This document shows positions 43,691-55,600 of a DNA stretch of 64,000 bases, one piece after another. The stretch comes from Posidonia oceanica (lineage: Eukaryota; Streptophyta; Magnoliopsida; Alismatales; Posidoniaceae): positions 4,588,001 to 4,652,000 of the forward strand of contig JAZBRS010000011.1 in the NCBI GenBank assembly GCA_037176725.1. The letters are read 5' to 3'. The position numbers and the translations under genes were made by a program. Position 1 is the first letter of the stretch. Each line of letters starts with the position of its first letter. Under the pieces are notes generated by a model, which worked only from the letters and a program-made list of their open reading frames with translations, was not told where the DNA came from and made no database searches.

Positions 43691-44850
43691 ATAGATGATA
43701 TGAATGCATATGAAGCACATTCGTGATCCAATTTAGATCTGGTCAGAATTCCTTTGGAGATTTCTCCAAGGATTTGTTCGTTTGGATGACCATGAACGAA
43801 TTGCCAGTTTGAATTGCTATTTTCTTCAAGTTTGCGTGTGTCTTTGTTTTCTTCAGGTTTACTTATTTCTTGATTATTTTCTTCATTTTCTGGATTTATA
43901 ATTGTGATGCAATTTTCATCAAAGTTTACATGCAATGATTCCTCAATAGTAAGAATTCTTTCATTATAAATTCTATATGCTTTGCTTCTAGAGGAATATC
44001 CAAGAAATATTCCTTCATTAAATTTGAGATCAAATTTATCCAAATTATTTTTGGTGTTTAAAATAAAACATTTGCAAACAAAGACTTTAAAATAGGCAAT
44101 CTGTGGGGTCTTGCAAAACCAAAGCTCAAAAGGAATTTTATTTAAAATAGGTCTAAGTAAAACTTGATTCAGAATATAACATGCTGTATTGACAGCCTCA
44201 GTCCAGAAATGTTTAGGTAAATTGTTTTCACATAGCATAGTCCTAGCCATTTCTTGCAATGTTCTATTTTTCCTTTCAACAACCCCATTTTGTTGTGGAG
44301 TTCTTGGAAAAGAGAAATTGTGTTGAAATCCATTTTCTTCACAAAAATTTTCAAAGTTATCATTTTCAAACTCTCCTCCAAGGTCACTTCTAATTTTGAT
44401 ACTATTTAATCCTTTTTCATTTTGGACCTTTTTGCAAAACTTTTGAACTTCCAAAAATACATTATTTTTGTTGGTTAAAAATAATACCCAAGTAAATCTC
44501 GAGAAATCATCAACCAAAACAAAAGCCTATCTTTTTCCTCCTAAACATAGAACACTTGGACCAAATAAATCGATATGAAGCAACTCTAATGGTTTGGTGG
44601 TAGAAATCATTTCTTTAGTTTTGAAAGAGGATTTAATTTGTTTTCCAAATTGACATGCATCACAAAGTTTGTCCTTTTTGAAATCAATTTTTGGCAAACC
44701 ATTTATAAAATCACCTTTGGATAATCTTGATAATTGTCCCATATTGGCATGGCCAAGCCTTCTATGCCATAGCCAAGCATCATCACTTGTAGAAGCTACA
44801 CATGATATTATTTTATTTGTTTTATAGGATATTTTAATCTTATACACATT
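43691..44850 (-). pseudogene. pol: Copia pre-integrase and integrase
   Basis: The zinc-binding part (44780-44620) reads WHRRLGHANM...LCDACQFGKQ, followed by LLHIDLFGP with the first catalytic Asp. An in-frame stop near 44527 interrupts (YAF in the plus-strand mirror reads TAG on minus). The core then continues at 44517 with [14 protein letters not shown], the second Asp in RSDLGGEF and the Glu in [14 protein letters not shown]. The linker to RT is Asn/Glu-rich. Order gag-PR-INT-RT is that of Ty1/copia. Confidence 0.88.
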
Positions 44851-45172
44851 ATGCTTTCTATTTCCAGTAAATATTATTTGATTTGAAGTTGATTAAAAAA
44901 TAGTGCATTCCTTTTTATCAAATAAAACTTTGTAACCAATATCACATAATTGACTAATGTTAATTAAATTATGTTTTAAGTCATCAACTAACAGAACATT
45001 TTCAATAAAGGGATTTTCAGGATTACCTACATTTCCTATCCTGATAATTTTCCCTTTGGCATTAACTCCAAATGAACTGTTCCTTCATCTTTAGACTTAA
45101 GAGTGCTCAAGAGATTATGATCTCCGGCCATGTGACAAGAGCAACTACTATCCAAGATCCATTTTGAGTTCA
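44851..45172 (-). pseudogene. pol: Copia protease (degenerate)
   Basis: The reading WILDSSCSCHMAGDHNLL (45165-45110) aligns with the active-site region of copia proteases, where W-x-L-D-S-G-C-S-x-H-M is expected. The Gly of DSG is Ser here, one G-to-A change, and several stops follow (45060-44880). This part cannot be translated through. Confidence 0.75.
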
Positions 45173-46760
45173 TCATGCTCCTACATTAGAGGATAAAAAA
45201 GCTTTAGGAACCCACATTTTGGTAGGACGAAATCCACTGTTCCCAAATCTATCCCTCTCTACCCACTTAGATGGATTTGGTTTCTTTATCACAAATATGT
45301 ATTTTTCATGTGTTGTTTCTCTAATAAATCCATTTTTGTATGGTTTCTCCTTGAAAGAGGAAAAACCAATACCTTGCTTATACATTGAAGATCTTTGGTT
45401 AGATAATAGTAAGTATAGAGTTTGCTTTCCTTTTGTAAATTTTATAACAGTGTTATAGAGATCATTACTCTTATCCTTCAAGATTTTTATATCCTTTTCT
45501 AAATTTGAAATCTTGCATCTCATATGTTTTACTTCCATATTTAATTCTATATTCTTGAGATTCAAATTTTTCATTTTCAGATAATAGTTTTTCTCCTTCA
45601 TTTATTAGAGTATCATTCTTCTCTGTTAAATCATTATTTTGTTGATTTAGAAGTTTTGATGATGATTTTAGGTTTTTATATTTTTCATATTAGTCATTAA
45701 AGGCTTCAAGAAGTTCTTCCATGTCATCACTTTAGGAGATAGGGCAATCTTCTTGTGCTGTGAAACACATGTTTGCCTTTTCAGAATCAGAGGGTGGTTC
45801 TTCATCAGAGGAAGAATCCGTCTCATCCCATGTGGCTTGGAGAGCCTTTTTCTCAGGCCTTCTATTTTCATTTCTAAATTTCTTTATTTTAAGCAAGGGG
45901 CAATCTCTCTTGAGATGTCCTGGTTTGTTACAGTTAAAACACAAATGTGCTTCTTATTGTTCATTAAATCTTCCTTTTCTTGAGAATTTTTTGTTTCTTA
46001 TAAATCGTTTGAATTTTCTAGTAAGAAGAGCTATTTCATCATCATCTTCACTTTTAGTTTCAGAGTTTGTGGTTGTTTTTAGTGCAATTATATTTTTGCT
46101 TGGTTGTTTATCATTTTCTTTTTCTTGCATTTGAACTTCATATGAGGTTAAATTTCCAATTAAACTTTCCAGGGCATAGGTGGATAGATCTTTAGCTTCT
46201 TTTATAACAGTAGTTTTCTTTTCCCATTCAGGGGTTAAAGATCTTAACACTTTTCTGACTAAATCACATTGAGGATAAGTCTTTCCTAGAGATTGAAGAG
46301 AGTTTGTGATATCACAGAATCTAGTAAACATTTCTCCTATGGGCTCATTTGGTTTCATTTTAAAAAGTTCATATTTATGTACAAGCATATTGATTTTTGT
46401 TTCCTTGACTTTGTTGGTCCCTTCATGGGTTACTTCAAGATTATATCATGCTTCTTGTGTGATTGTACAATTTGATATTTTATTAAATTGTTCATGATTT
46501 ACAGCACAAAAGATTATATTAAGCCCTTTTGCATTTAAGGTGGCCAATCTCTCATCTTCTTCATTCCAGTCTTTATATGGTTTTTCATTTTTAGGAAATC
46601 CATTAATTGTTATATCCCATAATTTGAAGTTTGTTGATTTTAAATATATTATCATTCTACATTTCCAATAGAGGTAGTTGTTTCCATCGAAAAATGGAGG
46701 TCTGTTAATGCTTTGACCCTCAATTGCACTATTACTGTTAAAGGCTATTTTTCTCAGTCT
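45173..46760 (-). pseudogene. gag: Copia gag with zinc knuckle and coiled-coil region
   Basis: Begins near 46750 without a clear ATG (INRPPFFDGNNYLYWKCRM), the start typical of copia gag. The gag domain (UBN2 type) runs to about 46100 with MKPNEPIGEMFTRF and LGKTYPQCDLVRKVLRSL. A zinc knuckle CFNCNKPGHLKRDC lies at 45940-45895. A Lys/Glu/Asn-rich, probably coiled-coil stretch covers 45860-45400. Stops interrupt near 46446 (TGA where TGG fits), 45954 and 45732. It would form the particle shell. Confidence 0.85.
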
Positions 46761-46796
46761 AAAAAGATTGTTAGATCTTAACTTCTAGACAACCTT

Positions 46797-46808
46797 GCTC
46801 TGATACCA
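46797..46808 (-). promoter_or_regulatory. Copia primer binding site (initiator tRNA-Met)
   Basis: TGGTATCAGAGC on minus, two bases after the LTR end, is the standard complement of the plant initiator tRNA-Met 3' end. Confidence 0.92.
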
Positions 46809-46810
46809 AT

Positions 46811-48029
46811 TGTTAGGATCGAGAGGCAACTCTAGAGGAGGGTGAATAGTGTATTTTAAATTTAAATAGAATTTTAACCAATTTTAACAGATCAATAGAT
46901 AATATTCAAAATGAAAGATAAAAGAAGAGCAATTTGAATAATTACTACTACAATCACAGAAAGGGAAGAGAGGCAATGATCATAGACACAGTATATATAG
47001 TGGTTCAGCCAACCCAGTCTAGTCCACTCCTAGATCTCTTCTGGAGTTCCCTTAATCTTTATCAAATAATACAACACTTACTTGATGAAGAATACTTCCT
47101 CTGCAAACACTAGCAGAGCTCTTCTCACAGCCCGAGAACGATGTTCCTTGTTTACAGTAAACTAAGTAGTGCCCCTTTTTGATCTCTTGATGAAGCTTTC
47201 ACAAGATGCAGCCTTTTGGATGTTTTGGGAGTATTCTCACTAATATGGAGCTTGTAGCTTAGGAAAAGAGTAGTACACAGGCTAGTTGATGGTAGGTACC
47301 TTTGGTGGGTCCTAAAGGGTCCTATTTATAAATAAAACATGGCCCAAGTCTGTGTCTAACGGCTAGCTCAACATTAACAAATGGCTAGTATAAAACGGTA
47401 TACCGATATAAAACAGTTGACCGAAAATCTCCAACTTTCGACTAAATCGGTATTCCGGTATGAAACGATGTTCCGATATTAATCTAAGCTGTAGACAAAT
47501 ACTTCCGGTATTTCGGTGAATTTCGGAGCTAAGACCCATATTTCAGGTAACGGTATTCCATTATAAATTGGTGTTTCATTTTTATCCAACGGTCTTATTT
47601 AAATGATATTTTTGCTAATTAACCTTCTACCCGGTGGAACGGTATACCGGTGAAAATCGGTTTTTTGTTTCTAACCCAACTTCTAAACTTTGAGGTGGTT
47701 CTAAGTGTAATCCCTAGGTTTAGGTAAGGATGATATCCCAACTATTTTTGGGTTGTTCTTGGAGATCCGTTACATCCTTTCTTAGAGTATACTGATAAAG
47801 AAATATACACAAAATTACAACATAAACACATTTTGACTTGATCTCTCTTCTTGTCCTTGTGTAGTCTCTGATGTAGAAATTTCTTCAACATTCCATGCTA
47901 TACTTGATATTCTTCAATGATTGACTTTTCTTAGATAATCCACCTATCTTAAAAATCAACTGAATAATAATCTCAAATAATATCAATTTGTTATCATCAA
48001 AATTCATATATCATAGATATTTTTCAACA
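46811..48029 (-). mobile_element. 5' LTR of the truncated copia element
   Basis: On minus the LTR starts TGTTGAAAAATATC at 48029 and ends GATCCTAACA at 46811 (1219 bp). The primer site follows. There is no matching 3' LTR in the window. Candidate flanking base group ACAAG (48030-48034), but the other side is lost with the deletion. Confidence 0.85.
47390..47660 (-). repeat. CGGTATACCG-type palindromic repeats in the copia LTR
   Basis: Five or more degenerate units built on ACGGTATACCG(A/G)TATAAAACG occur near 47395, 47450, 47500, 47545 and 47628. The core CGGTATACCG is a perfect 10-bp palindrome in two of them. Non-coding. Confidence 0.75.
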
Positions 48030-49346
48030 ACAAGCATACAAACAGAAATGAAAATGGAGCTATGGGTCGGCCGGAGCACCGGCCCAAAGTCTGGCCATCG
48101 GACCGTCGAAGGCACAGGTCAGTTGCCACTTCATGCAGTGCCTAACCTGGTAGGCCTTTGGCGCCAGAGAAGATGGCCAAGAATGCTACGCTACGCATGA
48201 TAAAATCTAAGTAGATAGCTAAAAAGCAAGGGCGGAATGTAACAGAGTTGATGGAAGTGTCACTCACCTGTGGGGATGCACGGATGTGCCAGCCGACCTA
48301 GCTCGTCGGAGCTCGCAGACGTAGAGGTCGCTGCGGCGGTGGCGGCGACGGCGGGAGCTCGGGAAGGTCGGGCTGTGTTCGTAGCGACCTTGTGGAGGTG
48401 TGCACGAAGTTTGGAGAAGTTCGGAGCTGAGGTGTGGCTTTTGGAGATGTCGGCCAGCAGCGGTAAGGAGGCGACGGCGAGCTCGGTTGCTGCGGTAGTT
48501 TGAGATGTGAAGGAGGTATTTGAAAGGCTAGGAAGGTAGCTGGTGAGTGTGTGAAGGTTGCTGGGTTGCTCAATTGCGCTTCGGTGCAAGCAGTGAGGGA
48601 GGAGAATGGGTGGAAGTCAACTATGGGCAAGAATGGCCGGGGTTGCGTCGAATGGGTTCCCATTGGTTGGATTGGGTTCCTCCACACCTATTAGCTCTGG
48701 CAACAGCTGACAGTGGTAGAGGAAGGGGCAGTGAGTGTTGTGAGAGGGTCTGAAGGCCAAGGAAGTTAGTGTGCTGTACGTGGAGGACGGCGAAGGTCGG
48801 TGACAGAGGAGGTAGACGACCGCGCCCGTGAGAGGCTGTGAGTGCGGGTTGTTCGCCGGCGAGGAGGTGATGCCGTGCTAGGGAGTAAGTGGTTCTTGGC
48901 ATGTAGCGCGTGGAGGTAGTAAGGTAGTAAATGGCGAAGGGACGGGTGTGGCAGGAGCTGGTGATCAACGACGGCTGTGGCAGGGAAGCTTGGGCGGTGG
49001 ACTGAGTTACAATCTAGTCGCCGCGATTCGGGGTGCCAGACTCAGTCACCACACAGAGGCGCGACCAAGTCTAGTTGCCCGTGAGTGCGGCGCTTGAACG
49101 TGCCACTCAGTAGGCTGGGCTGCAAATGGGCTTGGCTAGTGTTAAGGCTTAGGTTGGTTTTGGAAATGGGAATTTGGTTGTTTTGGGGTAGGTTTTGGGT
49201 AGGTTTGGAATGGGATTTGGTTTTAGGTCAAATTAGGTCAGTTTGAGTGGAAAGGATGGGTTTTGGGGAAAAGGTTGAATCCGCAATTACCGAGCTCACT
49301 CCTCCAAGTTTGATCCGCCGCCAGGTGTTAAATTAGGGTGTCTACA
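48030..49346 (-). mobile_element. LTR shared by F and G, 5' part (3' LTR of G)
   Basis: On minus it starts TGTAGACACCCTAATTTAAC at 49346 directly after a polypurine tract, so it acts as the 3' LTR of G. It runs through a part rich in T/G on plus, a GC-rich exon-like part (48260-48970) and a donor-like CCACAG/GTGAGT (48268/48267), to the copia border at 48030. The continuation toward the LTR 3' end is 43158-42345, which is followed by the primer site of F. Open frames in the GC-rich part (for example minus 48298-48687) are Pro/Ser/Thr-rich and not conserved. Confidence 0.8.
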
Positions 49347-49409
49347 GATGCCCCTCCCTAAGCGAGGTCAAGCGTAGCAAGACCGTGGCTCAGGGATGAC
49401 AAGACACCC
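49336..49409 (-). promoter_or_regulatory. Polypurine tract in an inverted repeat at the LTR border, element G
   Basis: On minus: GGGTGTC (49409-49403) pairs with GACACCC (49342-49336) in the LTR start. The inner stem is CCCTGAGC with GCTTAGGG (49363-49356), one G-U pair, leading into GAGGGGCATC. The layout is the same as in A and D. Confidence 0.75.
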
Positions 49410-49519
49410 CCTCTTAACATCGATAAGAGTTCGGTTTTTATGGGCGTGAGTCATTTATTCGGTGGATGCACTAAAAATCATGACTTGTTGCTAAATGCAG
49501 ATGAATGCGAACACTAGGA

Positions 49520-50400
49520 TAAAGGGATGATAAGTTAACGGACCTATCGCCGGATATTTAGGGGTTATCAGCCCGTTGAGGAGTTGATGGACTCATCATC
49601 GAATAGTTGGGGAGTATCGGCCCGAATGGGGGGGTGAGATGATACCAAGGGGCTGCTAGACACACCTGGTATCGAAGGCATTGACAGGCCAGCATGTCTG
49701 TCAAGCAAGAGAGGTGGTGACAAGTGGGATGACTTGCAACCACGAATGCAATGGGAATACCATACCCGAAGGTGTGGCAGAGGTCCATAGACGCTCCCGT
49801 AACAGTTGGGGATGTCAGTCCACATGCAGATGGAAATGGGATACCATGGGGCAGCAAAATAAAGATGCCCCTAGTATCGGTGAACGATACCAGGGGACAG
49901 CCGAAGCGCCCATGGCATCAAAATGCAAAGTGGAGACAAAACTAACGAGTTTGCTAGCCGAGTAGTTAGGGGGTACCAGCTCGATGTAGTGAGGTGGATG
50001 TAAGGGCTCACTGTGTAATGTGCAATGCCGGTGGGGAATGCAATGGGATAATGCAGGAAAAATGCAAGGTGATAGGTTATCGGACCTATCGCTGAGCAGA
50101 TAGGGCTGCCAACCAGATGAGATGAGGGGGGGCGATACCACAAGGCAGCAAAAAAGATGCCCTTGGTATCGAGGATGATACCAAGGGACAGCCTAAGCGC
50201 CTATGGCATCGAAATGCGAAGGATAGATGGATGAATGGATGATAAGTTGATGGACTTATCGCCGAGCAGTTAGGGATACCAGCCCGGATGCAATGTGAAT
50301 ATGCGGGATGACATTTTAATGGGCATCAATTGAGCAGTTAGGGCTGCCAGCCCGATGCAGAGGAATGCAGAATGATGCAGAGAGAAAATAGGAACCCATC
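49520..50400 (-). repeat. Hairpin repeats, element G (left block)
   Basis: On minus, units such as GATAGGTCCGATAACCTATC (50090-50071), GATAAGTCCATCAACTTATC (50260-50241) and GATAGGTCCGTTAACTTATC (49548-49529) each form a 6-bp stem around an 8-nt loop TCC...AA. The stems differ by paired changes or G-U pairs. Between them are CGGGCTG.TA.CCCTAACT words and two of the larger GGTATC hairpins (49868-49896 and 50160-50187). Confidence 0.85.
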
Positions 50401-51770
50401 GTGGCGGGTGTGCAATGGTCTCAGTGCGGACATGCGATGCAACGTCATGGGGTGACAAATAATGGACATGCTGGTCATCACAGACCTACCCAACATGGTG
50501 GGCGGCAAAACTTGAAAAGCGTGGAGCCTCTGAGCGAGGCAGGAAAAAGTGCTTATCCTTGGCTCCGGCTTTCGAAAAGAGAAGAGAAGATAAAAATATA
50601 TTATAGCATGCATGTTTTGGTGGCTTCGGACTCAAAAGCAGCTGTGCCAAGAGGATGCTTCTACACTTTTTGACTCAGGAGATTCTCGATCCTTTAGCAA
50701 CGCCATGCCGAGTTGTGGTCGGTGGCTCTCTTTCTCACTCTTGGTTCGGGATGAGGCCTTAGCTTTGCAGAGTATAGCCTTTGGCTACATGTGGGTAGTA
50801 GAAGCGTTGAGTGCAGCTTCTTAGCCTCCGTCTCAATTCCTCGAGGACCGACTACCACTTTTGATGCTCATGGAATGATATTTATTTTCCCCTCATGAGT
50901 GATTGGAGTTGCATCTAGCCTGCCAGGGATGTAGAGTTGTCTACACAAGGGATTGGAGCATGCTGCTTCGCTCGGAGGGTGGGGCCAGGTCCTCTCGGTA
51001 AGGTATCCCATGCAGTTGGCGATGTGGTGCTTGGAGTTGAAAGTTGAGGGGGCTTCGATACTCGTCTGAGTCACTCCTTTCATGAGCACCTTCTTTCTTC
51101 AACTTCTGTCTTCATTTTTCTTTTGTGCTCAGCATGCATATCTTGTTATCATATTTTTTGCTCACATGATCTCTATTCTTTTGGATATGCATGACTTCAC
51201 CCTCTTGGGGTAGCGGTCTCGGATGAGGCGTTGAGAGTTTGGCTGGTCGATGTACACCTTCAGCCTCTGCAATGTGTTCAGGCAGCCTCTGGCTATGCTC
51301 TGCTCTGCTTTGGTCCTCTCCATGTTCGGTGGACTCTCTTGATAAGGTGGATCTCGCTTTGGGAGTTTTTAAGCTCAACGAGTCGCTCTGTTCTGCTCTC
51401 AGTCTCACTATGTAGTCACATACAAGAGATGGCGCTGCTCAGGTGAGACTTGCCTGAGATTGTCACTGCTTGACATCCTCTCGGCGTTGCTTGTTTGTCC
51501 AAGGCCGGGTTTCTGATTATACAAATGTTTATGTTTTTGTATTTTTTAGAAGGGGATGGGACAAACATGTTTTTGGGTTTTTTGCATTAGTTTTGTATTT
51601 TTATGGTTTTGGGTTTACGAAAACATAAAAAGGGAAAACCAGCAGCAAGGCGAAGAAAACATTTTTGGTGTTTTTGATTTTCTTGATTTTTTTGCTTTTG
51701 TATTTTACAGGATGCAAGAAATGGCATGTATATGCAGAGAATGAAAGAGGCATGCAGAGAATGATAGATA
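50401..51770 (-). other. Internal region of G without recognisable gene
   Basis: About 1.4 kb with no convincing reading frame on either strand. A mixed-composition part (50500-51500) has no match elsewhere in the window that I can see, and T-rich tracts follow at 51530-51710. By position it replaces pol and the extra ORF seen in A and D. Confidence 0.5.
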
Positions 51771-51774
51771 TGTG

Positions 51775-51880
51775 CAAGGTGATGAGTTAACGAACCCATC
51801 GCCGAATAGTTAGGGATATCAGCCCGATGATGAGTTGACGGACCCATCGCCGAATAGTTAGGGGTATCAGCCCGTTTGCA
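51775..51880 (-). repeat. Hairpin repeats, element G (right block)
   Basis: Two units, 51781-51800 and 51829-51848, read on minus as GATGGGTTCGTTAACTCATC and GATGGGTCCGTCAACTCATC. Each is a 6-bp stem with one G-U pair around an 8-nt loop. Confidence 0.8.
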
Positions 51881-52030
51881 AGGAATGAATGCATGAAGAA
51901 GAAAGGAATGCATGTTTTTGGTTTTGTTTATTTTATGTTTTTTATGATTATCTGATAAGGCAAGAAAACACAAAAAACAAAACAAAACGAAAAAGGAAAG
52001 ACAATGTAGGAATCAAAAGAGAGGTAAGGA

Positions 52031-52666
52031 GGACTTACCTGTCAGCAACCTTGGGAGGGAGGTGCCGGGTCCATTCCTACGCTGTTGATGTTGTCAGCGA
52101 GGTCCACTGTCGACAGTGCGGGGAGCACTGGGGCTGCTGGAGTTACTGACGGCAGTGCAGGGAGCATTGGAGCTGCAAAGGTTGGAGGAGAAGCTAACTT
52201 GGGTGGCGCCGCGACTGTGCTTGCTGTTGATGCTACCGCTGCACTTCGAGCGTCCCTCGGATGAGCTAGGAAAAGCAAGAAAAGGAGATCACACCGATGG
52301 GATCGGAAGGATCCACCGAGGCGAAACTGGACTCAGAATAGTCTGGAATAAACCCCTGAGGTTCCGGCAATTGCAAAGCCTACAGGCTCGGAAGAGGAAG
52401 GGTCGGCTACACTAGGGTGTGCAGGTGTATGTGCAAGTGTTGCTTCCTGTGCGCCAACGCTGATGATCCTGTGATTGATTAGGCACTGAACAGCGTCCTG
52501 GAGAGTAAGGCAGTTATCCGTCGAGTGCCCCATGGCCCGATGGAAACTGTAGAACTGATCCATATCATGCCATCACGGAGGGGGGTTCGGTGATGGATGG
52601 ACAGCCGGGAGTCGCAGGAGTGACTCAACTTGAGGGAAGATGACGCTCAGTGGTTCGGGCAGAGGG
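52031..52666 (-). pseudogene. gag: gag fragment of element G
   Basis: On minus, from the LTR B2 border at 52666 it reads EPLSVIFPQVESLLRLP (A has EPLTAILPKVASFLKF), a stop, then the Cys-His segment FYSFHRAMGHSTDNCLTLQDAV. The first Cys of the segment is Tyr, one G-to-A change. A Pro/Ala/Ser-rich tail follows to 52044. The fragment ends at a near-perfect splice donor, ACAG/GTAAGT (52039/52038). The N-terminal gag lies beyond B2. No protease or RT follows: after about 150 bp the hairpin repeats begin. Confidence 0.8.
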
Positions 52667-55600
52667 TGTAGACACTCCATTCTGACAGCCTGGAAGTTGG
52701 TTGTTTTGTTTCGCAGGCTCGTGTGGACTCTGGAATGGCATTCTTTTTCCTAGCCCTTTTCTAACCGAAAACCAAGCCCAAAACCTTGCCTAAACCCCAA
52801 GCCCTCAACCCAAGCCTTTTTGCCATTTTTAAAGCCTTTCTAGGCCCAAGCCCAAGCCCAAGCCCATTTGTAGCTTTTGCCTACTAAGTGTGTTGGACGC
52901 CCTCTGCTTCAACGTCCAATGACTCGGTTACAGCAGCGGCTGCTCCGCCTCCTTCGGCTCACCTCCCGTCCACTCCACTGCCTCCCCGCACTTACTACCC
53001 GTCCCCTCTTCCACTCCATGCCATCCACTATCTTCCAAAGTCGAGTTAGTAGCCATCCCCTCCTCCTCAGGGCCGATTCCGCTCTCTCTGCCCTCACTGC
53101 CACCTACTGACTTCCGCCGCCCGCACCTGCCACTGCCGTGACTTCGCCGGCCCTCTGACAGCTCCCATGCCCTCTCCTGACATTCCTCGTGGCTTCCCCA
53201 CACTTAGGAGCGCCTGCCATCGCTTGCAAGCCTGCCACTTCCTCTGCAAACCTTGACTGCCAGCACCAGAACCCATGCCCTTTGCAACAAAACTGCAAGT
53301 TCGTGCCCTTCCAGCACACACCACAAGAAGTCTAGAGAGAATTCGCCACCTCCAGAGCGTAGAGCAATCATCCCTCTCCATCCTCGACCTTTCACCGACC
53401 CTTCTGGAGCTTCCAGCAGCCCGCGCGAGCTCACCGGAGTAGCCTCTGCCACGACATCTGCAGCACCGGTGACTGAGGTGGAACTGCCGTTCCAGGCCGC
53501 ATGCATGCTAGGTAGCTTGTGTCCATGCATTTTCGCAAGGTTTTGAATCCTTTTGGCTGCGATTTGTGGCCAAAAGGGAGTTCAGTGTGTTGGATGCACC
53601 AGCTGGTGCGTCCAACATTGGACGTGGCATAGGCTAGCGTCCAACACCCTGCTTTCCTTAGCTTTTGTTCTGATGCTTTCCATGCTCTATTGTTAGCTTG
53701 TTTCTGCAAGTTTGTGCTGCATGCCTTCTTTATGCATTTCCGGATGCTATGCCATGCCTGTATCCATGCTTTGATCCATGCCTAAGTCTTTTTGCATGAT
53801 TTAAGTCTGCTTGCTTTCTGCCTGCGTTGGACGCCTAGGTGAGCCGCATCCAACGTTGGACGCTGGTTCATCTAGCATCCAACACCTCTGTTAGCTGTAG
53901 CTTGCTACCATGCTTACACTATGCCTATTTTTTATGCTTATTCATGATCCATGCTTGCTTAGAGATATCTGGCCCTTATGGCAACCATGCTTAGGATTGT
54001 TAGCCTTTTCTTGGGTGGCATGCTTTTTTCTATAAGTCTTTTACCCATTTACTCCTATGCGTACTTTCCTTTTTCTTGCTTTCCATGAGTTAAATACTTG
54101 CTGTGGATGTTTCTTTTTTGCTCTGGTATGCCTTAGTGGTTTGCATGCATATAGGTAGGGTTTAGAGCTGAGCTCCCCCTTAGCACAGGTAGGTCTGCAT
54201 GCTGCGGTCGTTGGACGCCAGAGACTTCAGCGTCCAACGTTGGACGCTGCTGTCTCCAGCGTCTAACGTCCCAGCCCCTCATTTTGTTGTTTAAAGCTTG
54301 CATGATGTTTTGATCTGTTTCTTTGCATGATTTCTGCGTTTACATGCATGTTTAGCTTCCTTTACAACTGTTCTTCAGCCTTCATTAGATCATTTGCTAT
54401 TTTATGCAAGTTTTTTGTGTGTTGTGCCTCCCTGGGCGTTGTACGCTGCTGGTGTAGGCGTCCAACGTTGGACGCCGGCCTAGCTCGCGTCCAACGTTCT
54501 GGTTGTGCCTCTGGCCTGGCACATGCTGCAGTTGGTAAGTTTCTCCCATACTTGTATGCTCATTCTGTGCTCATATCCAGTAGCCCAAATGCATGTTCCC
54601 ATTGTTATTTGCCTTTTGTATGCTTCCTTATCTTGCTGTCTTCTGGCCTGTGTTAGACGCCTGTCCCTCTAGCGTCTAACGTTGGACGCCATGCTCATGG
54701 GCGTCCAACAACCTGCTTGCTTTGATCCTTGATCCTAGCTTGCCCCCTGCTCTGATTCCTCCTCTAATCCTCTGTTATGTTAGTCCTACATGTCATACAC
54801 CCATTTAGTTGCATTCATGCATCTGTATTGCATCCATATAGCTAGAATGCATTGTTTTCTAAAAACTGCATGCTGTCTGCCTCCAGCAGGTGTTGGACGC
54901 TTGCAATGGCAACGTCCAACGTTGGACGCCGCTGTTGCCAGCGTCCAACGCTTGCAGTTGGCTTAACTTAGTTTTAAAAACGTCGATTTTGCTTCGCTCG
55001 TCGTTTTCTGCGTTTTATGGCTTCTAATGCTTGCTGCAACCCCTATGCATGCTGCCTAACCCTTGTTTTGGTTTTGCACCCTACTTTCACCTCGTTTTCC
55101 ACACCTTGCATCGTTTCCCGTGCCCTGCATAGTTTCCTGCGCCCCTTTGCATCGTTTTCTGCGCCTTGCATTGTTTTCCGCACTTTCGCCTCGTTTTCTG
55201 TACTTTCGCACCGTTTTCCGCGCCTACTTTGGTTTATATCTTGCATGTCGTTCGCATTGCCTAGTTTTTCCCGTAGTTTTGTTTTATCACCTGCATCTGC
55301 ATTAGGGCTATGGTGCTTACTACCTAGGAGTTCTCATGAACCAGGGTTCGCCCAGTTCGAAACACTAGCAACGTTGTTGAGCACATAGATAACACGTTTA
55401 TTTCCCATGCATAGCAAGTAGACATTCATCGCATTTAGGCATTAGGCTAGCACTTCCCTGCATTAGCGCGTGAGATTGCCTAAGAAAGACCGACTCTCAG
55501 ACGTATCGGGGGTGACTAACACCTTCCCCGTGCGTAACAGGAGTCCTTGCCCTTTCTCTTGGCCCGCATCGACCTTTCCCTCATCCTAGGCACGAGTTAT

